From Argopecten irradians (taxonomy: Eukaryota > Mollusca > Bivalvia > Pectinida > Pectinidae), in assembly GCF_041381155.1 (NCBI RefSeq), contig NC_091138.1:32543604-32607603 (forward strand): DNA of 64,000 nt. Reading direction: 5' to 3'. Under the pieces are notes generated by a model that ran no database searches, had not been told where the DNA came from, and saw nothing but the letters and a program-made list of their open reading frames with translations. Positions 26,692-38,335 of this stretch are shown here, in pieces. Within the stretch, counting starts at the first letter, position 1, and every line of letters begins with the position of its first letter. Both the position numbers and the translations under genes were made by a program.

Positions 26692-28891
26692 TTAATATGA
26701 TTCACATATTACTTTGAATTCGAATACTGAACATTCAATGCTCATTAATTGATAAGCTTGTAGATTAATAAGGGGTATATATGAACAAGATTGGTCAGGA
26801 AGTTGTTCACCCTCTCCAGCGGCAATAAAAGATGGGTCAACATTACTTCCATCAGTAAACTTCCATGTCCCAGAGAAGCCTATAGCGTCAGTATGATATT
26901 CCCCATGCAGGTTGTGTTCATTGATTAAAGCATTACCTTCTTCAATGGTCCTGACGCGGATCAGACGTGCATTTCTCGCTGAGCAATAGGCTATGGCACC
27001 ATTGTGATCAAGTTTGAGATCATCGGGAGCAATGACTACAGTATAATGAGAGCATGTTAACTCCGGGGTTGTCCATTGTCCGTTTCTGTTTGCTTGGCAA
27101 ATTATCGGCTGAACGTTTCCAGTCTTATTGATGGTCGGGTCATCACAGGTGTAGTCAATAACAGTACTGTCTGATTTGAGTGTTGCATTCTCCACTTTTG
27201 GCGGGTCGCCACATGGAGAGCTGAGACACACAACCTTTTTGCTGGACAAAGTGACGCATATACTCCCAGCAGTGGCATTAAAGTCATCTGAACCATCCAA
27301 CATGTCGGATCGTTCTTGATAAAAGACTTCGGTTGTAATACCTACAGCCCCACCTTTAATGGTCCCTCGTCGTAAGTAACAAGTTATGCTATCCTTGTGA
27401 TGAGCAAGAGCTTCGCAATCCCGATATGACAGACACATTTTCTTACACTGTTGAAGTCCAATGGTGGGAGTTATAACGTAATATGTGACGTTAACGGAAG
27501 CAACCCTTTCCTGGTTTGTAACGCTTGAAAATGGACTCCGTTGAAAAATTGACCTCGGGTCAGTTTTCACACAATGTTGAAAAACGGACCCCCGAATGCC
27601 GTTGAAAAATTAAACATGCCGTTGAAAATTGACAGTGTGTAGGGTCAATTCTCAACGTGCGAGGTCTGTTGAAAAATGACCGTTGATAAAATGACCTTGC
27701 GGCAAACTGTCAAACGGATGGTCTGTTGAAAATATGACCCAAGTACATCTGTACATTCACAAATAACTGTTGCACAAACATAATTCTCGAATTCTGTTAT
27801 CGCCATTCCTAATATAAGCGACCCTTCTGTGCTGTGGTATTTAAATTACGTAATCACCTCGATTTGAATTGAAATTTGGTATTGTTATCATCGTAACAAA
27901 TACCTCATTTAAATATTTTAGGTGCTTGTATATTTATTATGGAGAATACGCCACTACAAAATTTTCATTTTTTCTGTAGTCAATTTTTGTTCGTCCGTGT
28001 AGATAATGTTAATTTAATTGTTTCTCAAACTGAGGAATTGCTACATACCACTGAGGTAAACGTAGTAAATAAAAGGAATAGTTGTTATCAAACTGCATGC
28101 AAAGTTTGTACTATGTGGTGTTCACTTTCCGGAGTACCAGTGGATAGTGTTACAAAAACTATAATTATGGATTTTTATGATTATATTTTCGAATGTGTCT
28201 TGTGTTGTGTTGTTTTTGGGTGGTGTTGTATTGTTGTTGCGTGGTTGTGTGTTGTGTTAGGTGTTGTTGTGTGATGTTTTGTTGTTATTTTATGTTGTGT
28301 TGTGAGATGTGTTGAGTTATTGTGGTGTTTTGTGTTGTTGTTGGGTGGTGTTGTGTTGTTGTTGAGTGTTTGTGTGATGTGGATTTGTGTTATGTGTGTG
28401 ATATGCTGTTGTGTGATGTTGTGATGTGTAGTGTTGTTGAGTGTTGTTTGTGTTGTTGTTGTATTGTTGTTGCGTGGTTGTGTGTTGTGGTGTGGTTGTG
28501 TTGTGTGTTGTGTGATGTTTTGTTTATATATTGTGTCGTGTTGTTGTGTAATGTTGTCTTGTGCGTGGTGTGGTTGTGAGTTTGTGTGATGTTGTGTTTT
28601 AGTGTGAGCGTTTTGTTGTGTGATGTTATGTTGTGTGATGTTGTGTAAAAACGAGTTCTTATGGGTGGGTCACTTTTCTTCAACGGGGTCTATTTTCAAA
28701 CAGGGTCGGGTGTAAAAAGTGCGCTAAAAGTTCAGTTTTTTCAACGCTTTCCCGGGGTCATTTTTCAAACGTTGAAAAATGACCCAGAGGTCAGTTTTCA
28801 AGGGGGTCCATTTTCAACGTTACAATCGGCATACCGCTCCCCAGCCACTCAGCTCAACAAGAAGAAATTTGACCAATGCCAGAAGCAACAT
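26692..28891 (-). CDS. Secreted PAN/apple + sushi + C-type-lectin-like protein, two exons
   Basis: Exon 1 is 28891-28835, with ATG at 28891-28889 and a hydrophobic leader MLLLALVKFLLVELSGWGA. Exon 2 is 27510-26692, ending in TAA. The intron 28834-27511 starts GTATGC, ends ACCAG and is phase 0, giving 291 residues. An in-frame stop at 28948-28946 lies upstream of the ATG. After the leader come a PAN-like segment (about 25-88, with QQCKKMC and SITCYL), a sushi/CCP module (119-172, CGDPPKV to GQWTTPELTC) and a C-type-lectin-like domain (about 177-291). No EPN or QPD sugar-binding motif is obvious, so the ligand is unknown. Such proteins are often extracellular recognition or matrix proteins in molluscs. 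An alternative ATG at 27570 lies in transposon sequence and would lack a leader. The intron content is unusual (see findings). Confidence 0.8.
27516..28825. mobile_element. TIR DNA transposon, non-autonomous, filling intron 1
   Basis: The ends are inverted copies: the left begins TTGTAACGCTTGAAAATGG and the right, reversed, begins TTGTAACGTTGAAAATGG. Similarity continues for over 60 bases at roughly 85% by eye. Both subterminal zones carry many copies of a GTTGAAAAATGACC-like motif, probably transposase-binding repeats. The interior has no transposase and includes a T/G-rich low-complexity block. No target-site duplication is visible. The superfamily is not assigned. Confidence 0.8.
28190..28655 (+). 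repeat. T/G-rich low-complexity block
   Basis: A purine-poor stretch of irregular TGTTGTG, TGATGT and GTTGTTG repeats, about 460 bp, inside the TIR transposon. Long open frames on both strands here reflect composition only. Confidence 0.85.
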
Positions 28892-30135
28892 TGTTCTCCG
28901 ATGAGTATAGTGATGATAGATACAGCAACAAATTGTGTCCTCTCGCTATAAAAGGTATCAGATGTCACGCTTTGAGGAAAAAACACTATTTATCCCTGTC
29001 TATAAAACTTCATTCCTCGTCCCTTTAAAATTATTTTCACTTTGTCCTTAGAAAAAAAAGTATATTTGCGTCCTGGAGTATTCAAATTTTCCATTTTTTA
29101 AGCTAGAAAAGCCTCAGGAATTGCACACATCTAGACCATCGATGCTAATGTTACAGACCTCCTCTCAGTTTTTGTTGATACTTACTTCAAAAATAATAGA
29201 AAACTAAATAGTATGTATTGAATATATTATGCATGTTCGTTATATATATACCTGTATTGAGATCAAAGTTATATGATTTGTGATTGGACAGTCAATTTCA
29301 TTCATCTGTTTCCTTGCCCTCCATTGGCTAATTAAATCTTGACACATGATGTTCATATTACTATAATCATCAATCTTTGAGTCTATTGTTGTTTGTTAAT
29401 CATTGTTTGAACCACTTGTATTATTTATGAATTCATTATAACCCTTCTGAAAAACTCAAAAGTCTATCAGAGTCAATATCTGAGTGATAACGGAAAATGT
29501 CAATGATGCCATTTTCAGTTAATTTTGGTAACAATACTTTACCTTTAAAAGTTCACGCTTGTCATGTTTTATATAGGAGCGATATGCAACCTCGCACAAA
29601 ATAATCATTAAACGATGGTTATGTCTTTCCGATATGCCATTTTGGTGCTAAACTATTGTTTCGTGTCAATGTAAATAGAAGCCGAAACTGTCGCACAATG
29701 ACAATTAGTATTACATATTAAAACACATCAGGGATCGAACTTTGGGTATACATACATTACAATTTGATGATAATTCATTTTAATCATGTCACATAGCCAT
29801 GCCTTATTTCTTAAACAAAGCTGTGTGTTTTTGTGTAAGTATCTATCTACGACAAACAAACAACAAACAATGCTGTCTTTACATAAATCAATCATTGTTA
29901 GGTATAGATAGCAAATGACATCAGTGATAAGCATTGTTTCTCAATACTGTACACGTGAAACGACAACATAATTGTTATTCGACTCAACATGCAACCTGGA
30001 GCTAAAAACAACATGGATTTTTATTTGATCTTATTTAAGTCATATAAACACGCCTTTTAATGACGACCTTCACTGTATCCTATTATTATATGTGTGTTAT
30101 AGGTGCATTGTGCATTTTGTGACACTTTGCTGTAT
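28892..30135. other. Upstream region of the lectin-like gene; no other gene seen
   Basis: This should hold the 5' UTR and promoter of the minus-strand lectin-like gene next to 28892. The remainder is AT-rich sequence without recognised repeats or exons. Confidence 0.45.
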
Positions 30136-30139
30136 TATA

Positions 30140-30250
30140 TACGTGTGGTAAAAGAAGAAAAACTACATGACTAGACCAGGAATTCACCAGAGGCCCTCCG
30201 AACTCTAGTCTGAGTGCTCTACCTATGGCGCTACCAATGGTCGCTGGCAA
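30140..30250 (-). mobile_element. tRNA-derived SINE head (partial)
   Basis: Read on the minus strand, 30236-30214 gives TGGTAGCGCCATAGGTAGAG. This resembles a tRNA D-arm and pol III A box (TAGCTCAGTTGGTAGAGC type). It is followed about 35 bases later by GGTGAATTCCTGG, a decayed B box (GGTTCGAATCC type), and then a T-rich tail. It does not fold into a full tRNA, so a SINE is more likely than a tRNA gene. Confidence 0.5.
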
Positions 30251-30527
30251 TCAACCTGATACAGAACTATTACACTCTTTCCTCTCGTTTTTAGTCTTTG
30301 CCTCCAAGATTTAATAAACAACTCATGTCCGGTATCCGCCCCCTTGTTCAGTGTACCACCAATGCCACACGCACTTGCAGATAATTATAAAAATTGCTGT
30401 TAAAAGTAAAACGGTAAATGGTTTTAACCCTGGCTACTCCCCTCGCTACTGGTTAGCTCTATAGACCAAGGCTGGAAACTCCGCCACGTGAAAATACACA
30501 CCCACCCTACTTAAAGTCATACAGAAG

Positions 30528-33350
30528 ATGGATTCTAACTTGAAACTGGATAGATTGACTAAGATTAAATGGCCATTAAAAGTGCCTTTGCCAGGGTGGC
30601 CAGGTCTTATGCAACTGGTTCAATCAGGACCGCACCCTGGAAAGTCATCATTAACGTTCTTGCCAATGGTCGACTTTACTCCAAGTGGTCTGTTTTGCAT
30701 TTTTTTTCAACATTGTGATTTGTATGCGAACAACCTACACCAATCGTCACGTTCAATCAGCACTTCTATTCGAAGGCATTTACTGCCATTTCGAATGACG
30801 AACCGCAAACCAACCTGAAATTCATTGTCCTTCGATTAGGGGGATTTCACCTAGAAATGAGCGTTCTTGAGAAGCTATTGGACATCTCATCTTTGGATCG
30901 GGCCTACACCAATTCCTAGAAACAATTTATCCATCCAATGCAGTTTCCCATAGAGCACTGCGAAGCTACATGCTAATTGATGTCGCTCTCCATGCTCTTC
31001 TTGTGTCCAAGGTGTTTGGAATAAAGCTTCGAAACGATGTAGCTGAGAACATGGGCACAGAAGACGATCTTTACGTTGAAGAAATGCCGACATCTTCCGA
31101 TCATATACATATATATCAAATGTTTATCTCAGGTTGGAGACTTGTATGATCAGCCCGTTTCGGTTGATATAATTATCAAAACAGTTCGGTTTTCACTAAA
31201 GCACTTGGTTTGTTTGCTGATAAACTACAAATGCGCACAGCAAAACTTTTGGTTCAGTATTCTGAAATGATACAGATGCTTCTATTTTTCATAAAAGCGT
31301 AGAGAACATGCGATTGGGAAACTAATTTGAAATGTTTATGTGAGATGGTACCATATTTCGCAGCTGCAAGACACAATGTCTACACAGAAATCGAACATCT
31401 AGATATCTATCGGCAGTTTCGCTCATGGTATCACGTCTTTCCACGATCGTTTGTGGGTGGGTTTGTCTTGCAATTTAGTCATCGAGCAGGAACTAATGAG
31501 AAGTGTAAAGACATCCGGAGGACTAACCAGAGGTCGTGGAATGGGCGATAGCCATTATACTCGATGCAAGCATGTGCGAACATGAATAATTCTATACAAG
31601 TTTTGACCGGCGTTGGCTTTCAAAGAAGCGACCTACACAAAGAAGGATCTGCTGCAAGGAAAGAACGAGATTATAGGGATATCACAAACGTTATGGGATT
31701 GTTTGCAGGACTGAAATCCCTTTTCCGGCTCTGTGTCCTTGAAACACTGAAACAGGCGAGATTGCGCAGTTTAAGTCAAGACCGTGCGAATGAGGTGGTT
31801 GAACGTATCCTGACATCAATGGAAGAAAAGAAGGTTTTAGAATTCTCATTTAAAATTGCTCCACCGCTGAAAAATGGTTATTTTTCTCTATCAAAAACTG
31901 GAGTAGACGATTCAGAAATTTTCTTGTGTAACAAAAGTTTCTTACTTTACACCATTACCACCACTGAAAAGTTTGAGCTTCTTATTTTACTTCAAGATAA
32001 AAATATCAAAAATAATTAATTGCATCCCGAAAAAAAACTTTGACACTATGTCCTATAAGGAATGCAGTACTGATTGCGCATGCACCGAAAGCAAAATAGA
32101 TTATTTTAAATTACTTTTTGTGTTAATTAGACATATATATATACACGATTAAACACCAATTATTGCTCAAATGATGGGTATCATTTATTCTCTGTCGGCG
32201 GTGGAGCATCTTTAAGCGATCCAATCAAGTACAAAGGAGATAAATCGAGTGCCAAGGTAAATGGAGAAAGTGTCCTTATATACCGTGTTGAAATTCCTGT
32301 ATGATGTCTACTTTATGTAATCATAAATGTTTTGTATGTAAATGCCCCGTGCGGGACCTTGATTGGTTTAATCAACATTGTCTGTTGTCAATACCCTCAA
32401 CTCCTTTATCAACACCTGACGATTGCCGCTGCCTTACTTATGGACAACATCCAGCAGTTTGTTTTAAAGTATGAACTTTGTAGCTACCCTTCATCATTAT
32501 TTGAAGCATTAGGTCTTCGTAGGAAAGCACGACAAGCACCGCTAGCTGATCATATTTGGAACATGGGGCAATTTGGGGTTGAAAAACTTACAAGATAGCG
32601 TGCTAGCTGTATAACACGGCGGATCTCTTTAGCAGATAATGCCCTGGAATATAAAAGCATTTGCCATAAGTACGTGCGGCATGTTACGAAGAAATACTTA
32701 GATTGTGGAGTGGTCTTCGATGGTTATCTAATGAATTGTCAACAAAAGATGTTACCCATGCCAGATGTACATGTGGAATCAGATCACCAAAAGTACACTA
32801 CTGAGAGGAAAATGCCCTGCTAGATGAAAAAATGAAAAAATCTTGTCTAATACAGACAACAAGCAGAGGTTCATAGAGCTCTTGTGATCTAAACTACAAC
32901 AAAGTGGTTGCACCATCGTTCGTTTATTTGAAATGAGATGCTAACCTCCTCATCACGCAGATGGCTGTAAATTGCGCGGCAATCAAAGATGTCGTGATGG
33001 TTGGGAGAAGACATTGATCCCCTTGTTCTGCTTTGTTATCATGCTGGTCATCAGGATAACGCACTCTTTTCTTCATGTCTGATTGCTAAGATATCTCTTG
33101 AGAAAAAAATACAGATATGGGAAATCTGCAAAACCAAAGCCGTTCCTGGAGGCCAGTGCGTCTTTTTATTGTATCCATTATGTGGATGTAACACGATGTC
33201 TAGACCATTTGGAATTGGTAAAGCATTCAACATTTAAGAAGGTACTATCATCTGATGCCCTCCAAAACCATTCTCGTGTCTTCGTTGACAGAATTTCTTA
33301 TATAGATGCAGTTGTGATAGCTGTCGAGGAAATTTTTACGGCATGGTAAG
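30528..33350 (+). pseudogene. Decayed repeat-associated coding element
   Basis: Broken plus-strand coding similarity runs over about 2.8 kb in shifting frames. Recognisable pieces are LRLGGFHLEMS (about 30830-30860), LVIEQELMRSVKTSGGLTRG (about 31475-31535), LVLLCYHAGHQDNALF (about 33020-33070) and LYPLCGCNTMSRPFGIGKA (about 33170-33230). From memory these motifs recur in this order in a large multi-copy protein of unknown function in molluscs and other invertebrates, where it behaves like a mobile-element protein. Its class is not known to me. The copy is clearly dead, with many breaks, and a MITE has inserted into it. No open reading frame here should be called a gene. Confidence 0.6.
31849..32215. 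mobile_element. MITE with TTTAA target, copy 1
   Basis: TTTAA at 31849-31853 and at 32211-32215 flank a 357-bp element. Its ends are inverted repeats: TGCTCCACCGCTGA at the left and, read in reverse from the right, GATGCTCCACCGCCGACAG. The interior matches the copies at 49.85 and 50.39 kb. It is inserted in the decayed coding element. Confidence 0.85.
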
Positions 33351-33958
33351 GTGGACAACCACGTGATACCTTGGATCTCCTTTAATTTGTTTTTGCAGTC
33401 AAAACAAATACCGCAGTCATATACAAACGTTAAAAACGTCAGAAACAAATGATATGCATTCAGCATGTAACTAACGTTTCGTCCATACAAACATATTTCA
33501 TGTACGTATCTCATTCTTAAATTCTTCACAATTTTCATCTACCCATAGCAAGAACTTACCAAGAATGCATTACAGTTTGTATAATTCAAAAGAAAATGTA
33601 GTAGGCAAAATGTTTTTTCTTATAGATTAGAGAAAATATGTATGTTTTTACAAGGGAGATAATCAAAATCATAGTGTGATCATAAAAAGACAAGGGGGTC
33701 AATTAGCCAATAGTTCCCCCTCTCATAGAAGAGATAGGGGAGAAGAATCAGCTAGCCAATAGTTCTCCTTCTTTGAAAAGAAATAAAGAGATAGGAGAGA
33801 GGGAGTATCAGCTAGCCTATTCTTTATTCTTTCTCTGTGGAAACTTTCAGCAGCTAACTGTTAGCTGATTCTTTCCCTTGGGAAAAATTCAGCTACAATG
33901 TAGCTTAACTTGGCTATTACAGAGATATACTCAAAGTTAAGTTGCAAAGTCAGAATTA
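33351..33958. other. No gene seen; short irregular repeats
   Basis: This region contains repeated motifs GCTAGCCAATAGTTCTCC and GCTAGCCTATTC at about 33700-33840, a small degenerate direct repeat. No coding feature is supported. Confidence 0.5.
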
Positions 33959-33961
33959 TTG

Positions 33962-35312
33962 TTTTAGATCCCGTGGCAGAGCATGTGCTAAAGTCACTCA
34001 TTGTTTTATAATAGATCCCATGGCAGAACATGTGCTAAAGTCACTCATTGTTTTATAATAGATCCCATGGCAGAACATGTGCTAAAGTCACTCATTGTTT
34101 TATAATAGATCCCATGGCAGAACATGTGCTAAAGTCACTCATTGTTTTATAATAGATCCCATGGCAGAACATGTGCTAAAGTCACTCATTGTTTTATAAT
34201 AGATCCCATGGCAGAGCATGTGCTAAAGTCACTCATTGTTTTATAATAGATCCCGTGGCAGAGCATGTGCTAAAGTCACTCATTGTTTTATGATAGATCC
34301 CGTGGCAGAGCATGTGCTAAAGTCACTCATTGTTTTATGATAGATCCCGTGGCAGAACATGTGCTAAAGTCACTCATTGTTTTATAATAGATCCCGTGGC
34401 AGAACATGTGCTAAAGTCACTCATTGTTTTATAATAGATCCCATGGCAGAACATGTGCTAAAGTCACTCATTGTTTTATAATAGATCCCGTGGCAGAACA
34501 TGTGCTAAAGTCACTCATTGTTTTATAATAGATCCCGTGGCAGAACATGTGCTAAAGTCACTCATTGTTTTATAATAGATCCCGTGGCAGAACATGTGCT
34601 AAAGTCACTCATTGTTTTATAATAGATCCCGTGGCAGAACATGTGCTAAAGTCACTCATTGTTTTATAATAGATCCCGTGGCAGAGTATGTGCTAAAGTC
34701 ACTCATTGTTTTATGATAGATCCCGTGGCAGAACATGTGCTAAAGTCACTCATTGTTTTATAATAGATCCCGTGGCAGAACATGTGCTTAAAAGTCACTC
34801 ATTGTTTTATGATAGATCCCGTGGCAGAACATGTGCCAAAGTCACTCATTGTTTTATGATAGATCCCGTGGCAGAACATGTGCTAAAGTCACTCATTGTT
34901 TTATAATAGATCCCATGGCAGAACATGTGCTAAAGTCACTCATTGTTTTATAATAGATCCCATGGCAGAACATGTGCTAAAGTCACTCATTGTTTTATAA
35001 TAGATCCCGTGGCAGAACATGTGCTAAAGTCACTCATTGTTTTATAATAGATCCCGTGGCAGAACATGTGCTAAAGTCACTCATTGTTTTATAATAGATC
35101 CCGTGGCAGAACATGTGCTAAAGTCACTCATTGTTTTATAATAGATCCCGTGGCAGAACATGTGCTAAAGTCACTCATTGTTTTATAATAGATCCCGTGG
35201 CAGAACATGTGCTAAAGTCACTCATTGTTTTATAATAGATCCCGTGGCAGAACATGTGCTAAAGTCACTCATTGTTTTATAATAGATCCCATGGCAGAAC
35301 ATGTGCCAGTTA
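33962..35312. repeat. Tandem array, unit 47 bp, about 28 copies
   Basis: The unit is TAGATCCCGTGGCAGAACAT followed by GTGCTAAAGTCACTCATTGT and TTTATAA. Copies are almost identical. The main variable sites are CCCGTGG/CCCATGG, AGAACAT/AGAGCAT and TTATAA/TTATGA. One copy near 34785 has extra bases. The last copy breaks off at about 35300 into a short GTGCCAGTTAAATC duplication. Confidence 0.95.
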
Positions 35313-35646
35313 AATCTGTGCCAGTTAAATCAGCTCAAGTGTAATCTAAAACAATGGTAAATTTCTTTTAATAATTTATGACTTGGACTTGAGTACCAAT
35401 TTATATCCTGGCATCATTAATAATCATTCACCCGTGATGAAATATTCCAAGCTATTGTGAAGAGGCATCAATAATGCAAAATGAAATAATCGTCAAGAAC
35501 TATACAGTATTTCAGGTGAAAATGAAGTGTCAATCTGTTGACCTCATCTACTCTGTATGAACATCGAATTTTTATTAGATTGAGATATAATTTGGACTGT
35601 GCCTCTCACACCTGTGACCTGGGAGCGATGGTTTCCTCTCCAAAAC

Positions 35647-35729
35647 CAGCACCACTGTGATGCTACAAAGGACAGTCTCCACAGTACAGCACCACTGTGA
35701 TGCTACAAAGGACAGTCTCCACAGTACAG
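35647..35729. repeat. Two-copy tandem repeat, about 42 bp
   Basis: The segment CAGCACCACTGTGATGCTAC through GGACAGTCTCCACAGTA occurs twice in succession without visible change. Confidence 0.85.
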
Positions 35730-36123
35730 GACAAATTGTTTTTGTCTCATTATAAAGCTATTCCAATGGTGAATATCAATCAGAGGCCTCCATTTTGTTG
35801 CTATGGCAACAGACCATAAAATACTTTAGTTTCTGGGGACATAATAAAATTTTATCTCTTAGTACCAAAAGGCAGTAAATAACTGACTTTAAGCACTTCA
35901 TGAGCAGTTTATAAGTAGTTCACATTTGATTGAAATAGATTTGTCAGAAGGATTTGAAATAAAATTCATTTATCAATATCTGTAGATGAATGAAATGGTG
36001 GGTATTTCAATATGGACAAGTGATGAAGCACATATAATATTAACATGTGATCTCTCTTTTTTTTATTGTTCTCTTGTAAATGTAAATTGTTCATTCCATT
36101 TTGGATGAATCAAATATCAAATA

Positions 36124-36910
36124 AACAAGAGGCCCATGGGCCTTAACGGTCACCTGAGTTCAGATACAGAATGAAACAAAGACATGCATATAAACACTAT
36201 ATATTGGCCCATCAGGCCCTTGAAGCCAGTCAGTGATTTTATAAATTTGACTTTTTAATCTATGAAGATTATTTGGTTCCATCAAATCTGTGAATTCAGA
36301 AGAAAGATTTTTGAAATGTTATCCATTTTGAGTTTTTGACCCCTTTTGGCCCCACCCCTCTGGCTCCTGGGGGTCGGCCATGACCAATATGGATATGATG
36401 TTAAAATGCTATTTCAGGCTAATAATTCTAACCCAGTTTGACTAATTTCCTATGAAAAATAGGCAAATAATGTTCATAAATGTGTTTTTCCTATATAAAC
36501 TAAAGTAAACTTGACCCCCTCCCCAGGGGGAAACCTGAGACCCAAGGTCATATAAATCACAATTTTTGTAAAGGAACTTATGACCTTTCTATCTGTTTAG
36601 AGTATTTAATTCCATCAAATCTGAGAGTGGAGAAGAAAATTTTTGAAATTTTAGTCAATTTTACCCCTTTTGGTCCCTCCCATAGCTCCCTGGGGGGTGG
36701 GGACCATATAATTTACAATTTTGATTGGCCTTGTGCCTAAGAAGGTTTGTGCAAAATTTCATTGAAATTGCTTCAGCAGTTTTGGAGAAGAAGCCGAAAA
36801 TGTAAATTATTTACGGGCATACGACGGACAACGCATGACGGACGACTGACGATGACGGACAAAAGGCGATTAGAAAAGGTCACTTGAGACTTCGTCTCAG
36901 GTGACCTAAA
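36124..36910. mobile_element. Interspersed bivalve-type repeat with inverted ends
   Basis: It begins AACAAGAGGCCCATGGGCC, then GGTCACCTGAG, and ends with CTCAGGTGACC, an 11-bp inverted repeat. The interior has CCCC-rich segments (TTTTGGCCCCACCCCTCTGG) and near the end GACGGACAACGCATGACGG. From memory, this GAGGCCC...GGTCACCTGAG type is widespread in bivalve genomes. A truncated relative lies at 47366-47581. AAACAAG occurs just at or beyond both ends and might be a target duplication. No coding capacity is seen. Confidence 0.7.
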
Positions 36911-37395
36911 AACAAGTCTTTATATTAAGTACATGTACCATATATATACATGTATCTAAATTAAGCACTCTCTGAAGATAAAGCAATTCTAAGAACTGTC
37001 TAAACATACAGTATAACCCCTCTTACTCATTGTAAACACCCAATTGGTCGAATTAATGGCATGGTTCTAACCATGCTTCTTATATCTTACATGTAACAAA
37101 ATCCGCATGTCCATCAGGATTAATACTTGAAATAATAAATATAACAAACAGTTGAACCGGGTGTTCCACATAAATGAAAACGGCCCTGCAGTTTGAGTAA
37201 AAGCGGTTTTGATATACATGTATAAAATCTTTTAGAACTGTAAACGTTTTCTTTGTGCTTACTTTGATAGTTTCAAAAAATGTTTGAATTATAATTGAAA
37301 ATAATAACATGTAGAAAATAGACTTCAACACCCATTCTAAAATTTATCATGGTTTTATTTAACCTTAATCAACAGTACATTTTTCACATCACTTT

Positions 37396-37563
37396 CCAGA
37401 GGCCAACTCGATTTGTGCTATTCTCAGAAGAGAAATCCTCTAAGAAGATTGTCTAGCTCAAAATTGGAGGAGCTGCCAGAAGCACAAGAGCTACAAATTG
37501 AGTTACTGAAAGTTTAATTCTAGAAGTAGATAGAAGAGCTAGGCAAATCGAGTTGGCCTCTGG
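37396..37563. mobile_element. Small MITE-like inverted repeat, 168 bp
   Basis: A perfect 20-base inverted repeat, CCAGAGGCCAACTCGATTTG at 37396-37415 and its reverse complement at 37544-37563, encloses 128 bp. No coding content and no clear target duplication are seen. Confidence 0.75.
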
Positions 37564-37834
37564 CCAGTGAGTACAACATAAAAACCCAACAACACATGTA
37601 TCGGACAATAGCATCAAATAAATTAGTATTTACAATATATACAGTATTAAAATGACGAACTAAACCAAGAGAATGACAAGGGAAAGGAATGTTAAGTTAA
37701 TTACTCCTGTCAACAATGATAAATAAGTACCATACCAGCAGTTCATACAAATGTCAGATTTAGAGGTGGGATGCTCTCAACATTTCATTCATAAAAAAAA
37801 TATTATATGATACATAGAGAGTAATTTCACTTTC

Positions 37835-38335
37835 TCTCCCACTAACACACCCGAAACAGACATTTCCTGAAACAAGAATTTCCCATTTCTACCTCTATAA
37901 CAAAGATTTCCCCTAACTCAGGGATTTGATTGATCCTATCAGCAAAGGGAGGTAATCTCTCCCACTAACACACCTAAAACAGACATTTCCTGAAACAAGA
38001 ATTTCCCATTTCTACCTCTATAACAAAGATTTCCCCTAACTCAGGGATTTGATTGATCCTATCAGCAAAGGGAGGTAATTTCTCCCACTAACACACCTAA
38101 AACAGACATTTCCCTAAACAACAACAAAAGTCCTTAAAACAGCAAGAAATTTTCATTCCTAACTACAGGTATATAAGTAACAATGATTTGCCCTGGCTCA
38201 GGGATTTAATTGATCCTATATTCAAGTAACAATGATTTCCCCTGGCCCAGGATTTAATTGATCCTATATTCAAGTAACAATGATTTCCCCTGGCCCAGGG
38301 ATTTAATTGATCCTATATTCAAAGGGAGGAAATTT
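37835..38335. repeat. Two adjoining short tandem repeats
   Basis: First, two copies of a roughly 122-bp unit run from about 37835 to 38090 (TCTCCCACTAACACACC through GGGATTTGATTGATCC and AAAGGGAGGTAAT). Second, three copies of a roughly 50-bp unit lie at about 38170-38325 (CAAGTAACAATGATTTCCCC then GGGATTTAATTGATCCTATA). The units share the GATTTCCCCTRRCYCAGGGATTTRATTGATCC core, so the shorter one probably arose from part of the longer. Confidence 0.85.

Noticed and set aside
27511-27570. Upstream extension of the lectin-like frame (MKTDPRSIFQRS)
   Set aside because: These codons are in the transposon's inverted repeat. A leader exon at 28891-28835 with a matching phase 0 junction is a better start.
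28390-28683. 97-codon minus-strand open frame (His/Thr/Asn-rich)
   Set aside because: It is the complement of the T/G-rich low-complexity block; composition alone explains it.
30140-30250. A functional tRNA gene
   Set aside because: A D-arm-like A box and a damaged B box are visible, but no acceptor-stem pairing or intact anticodon arm could be found. A SINE head fits better.
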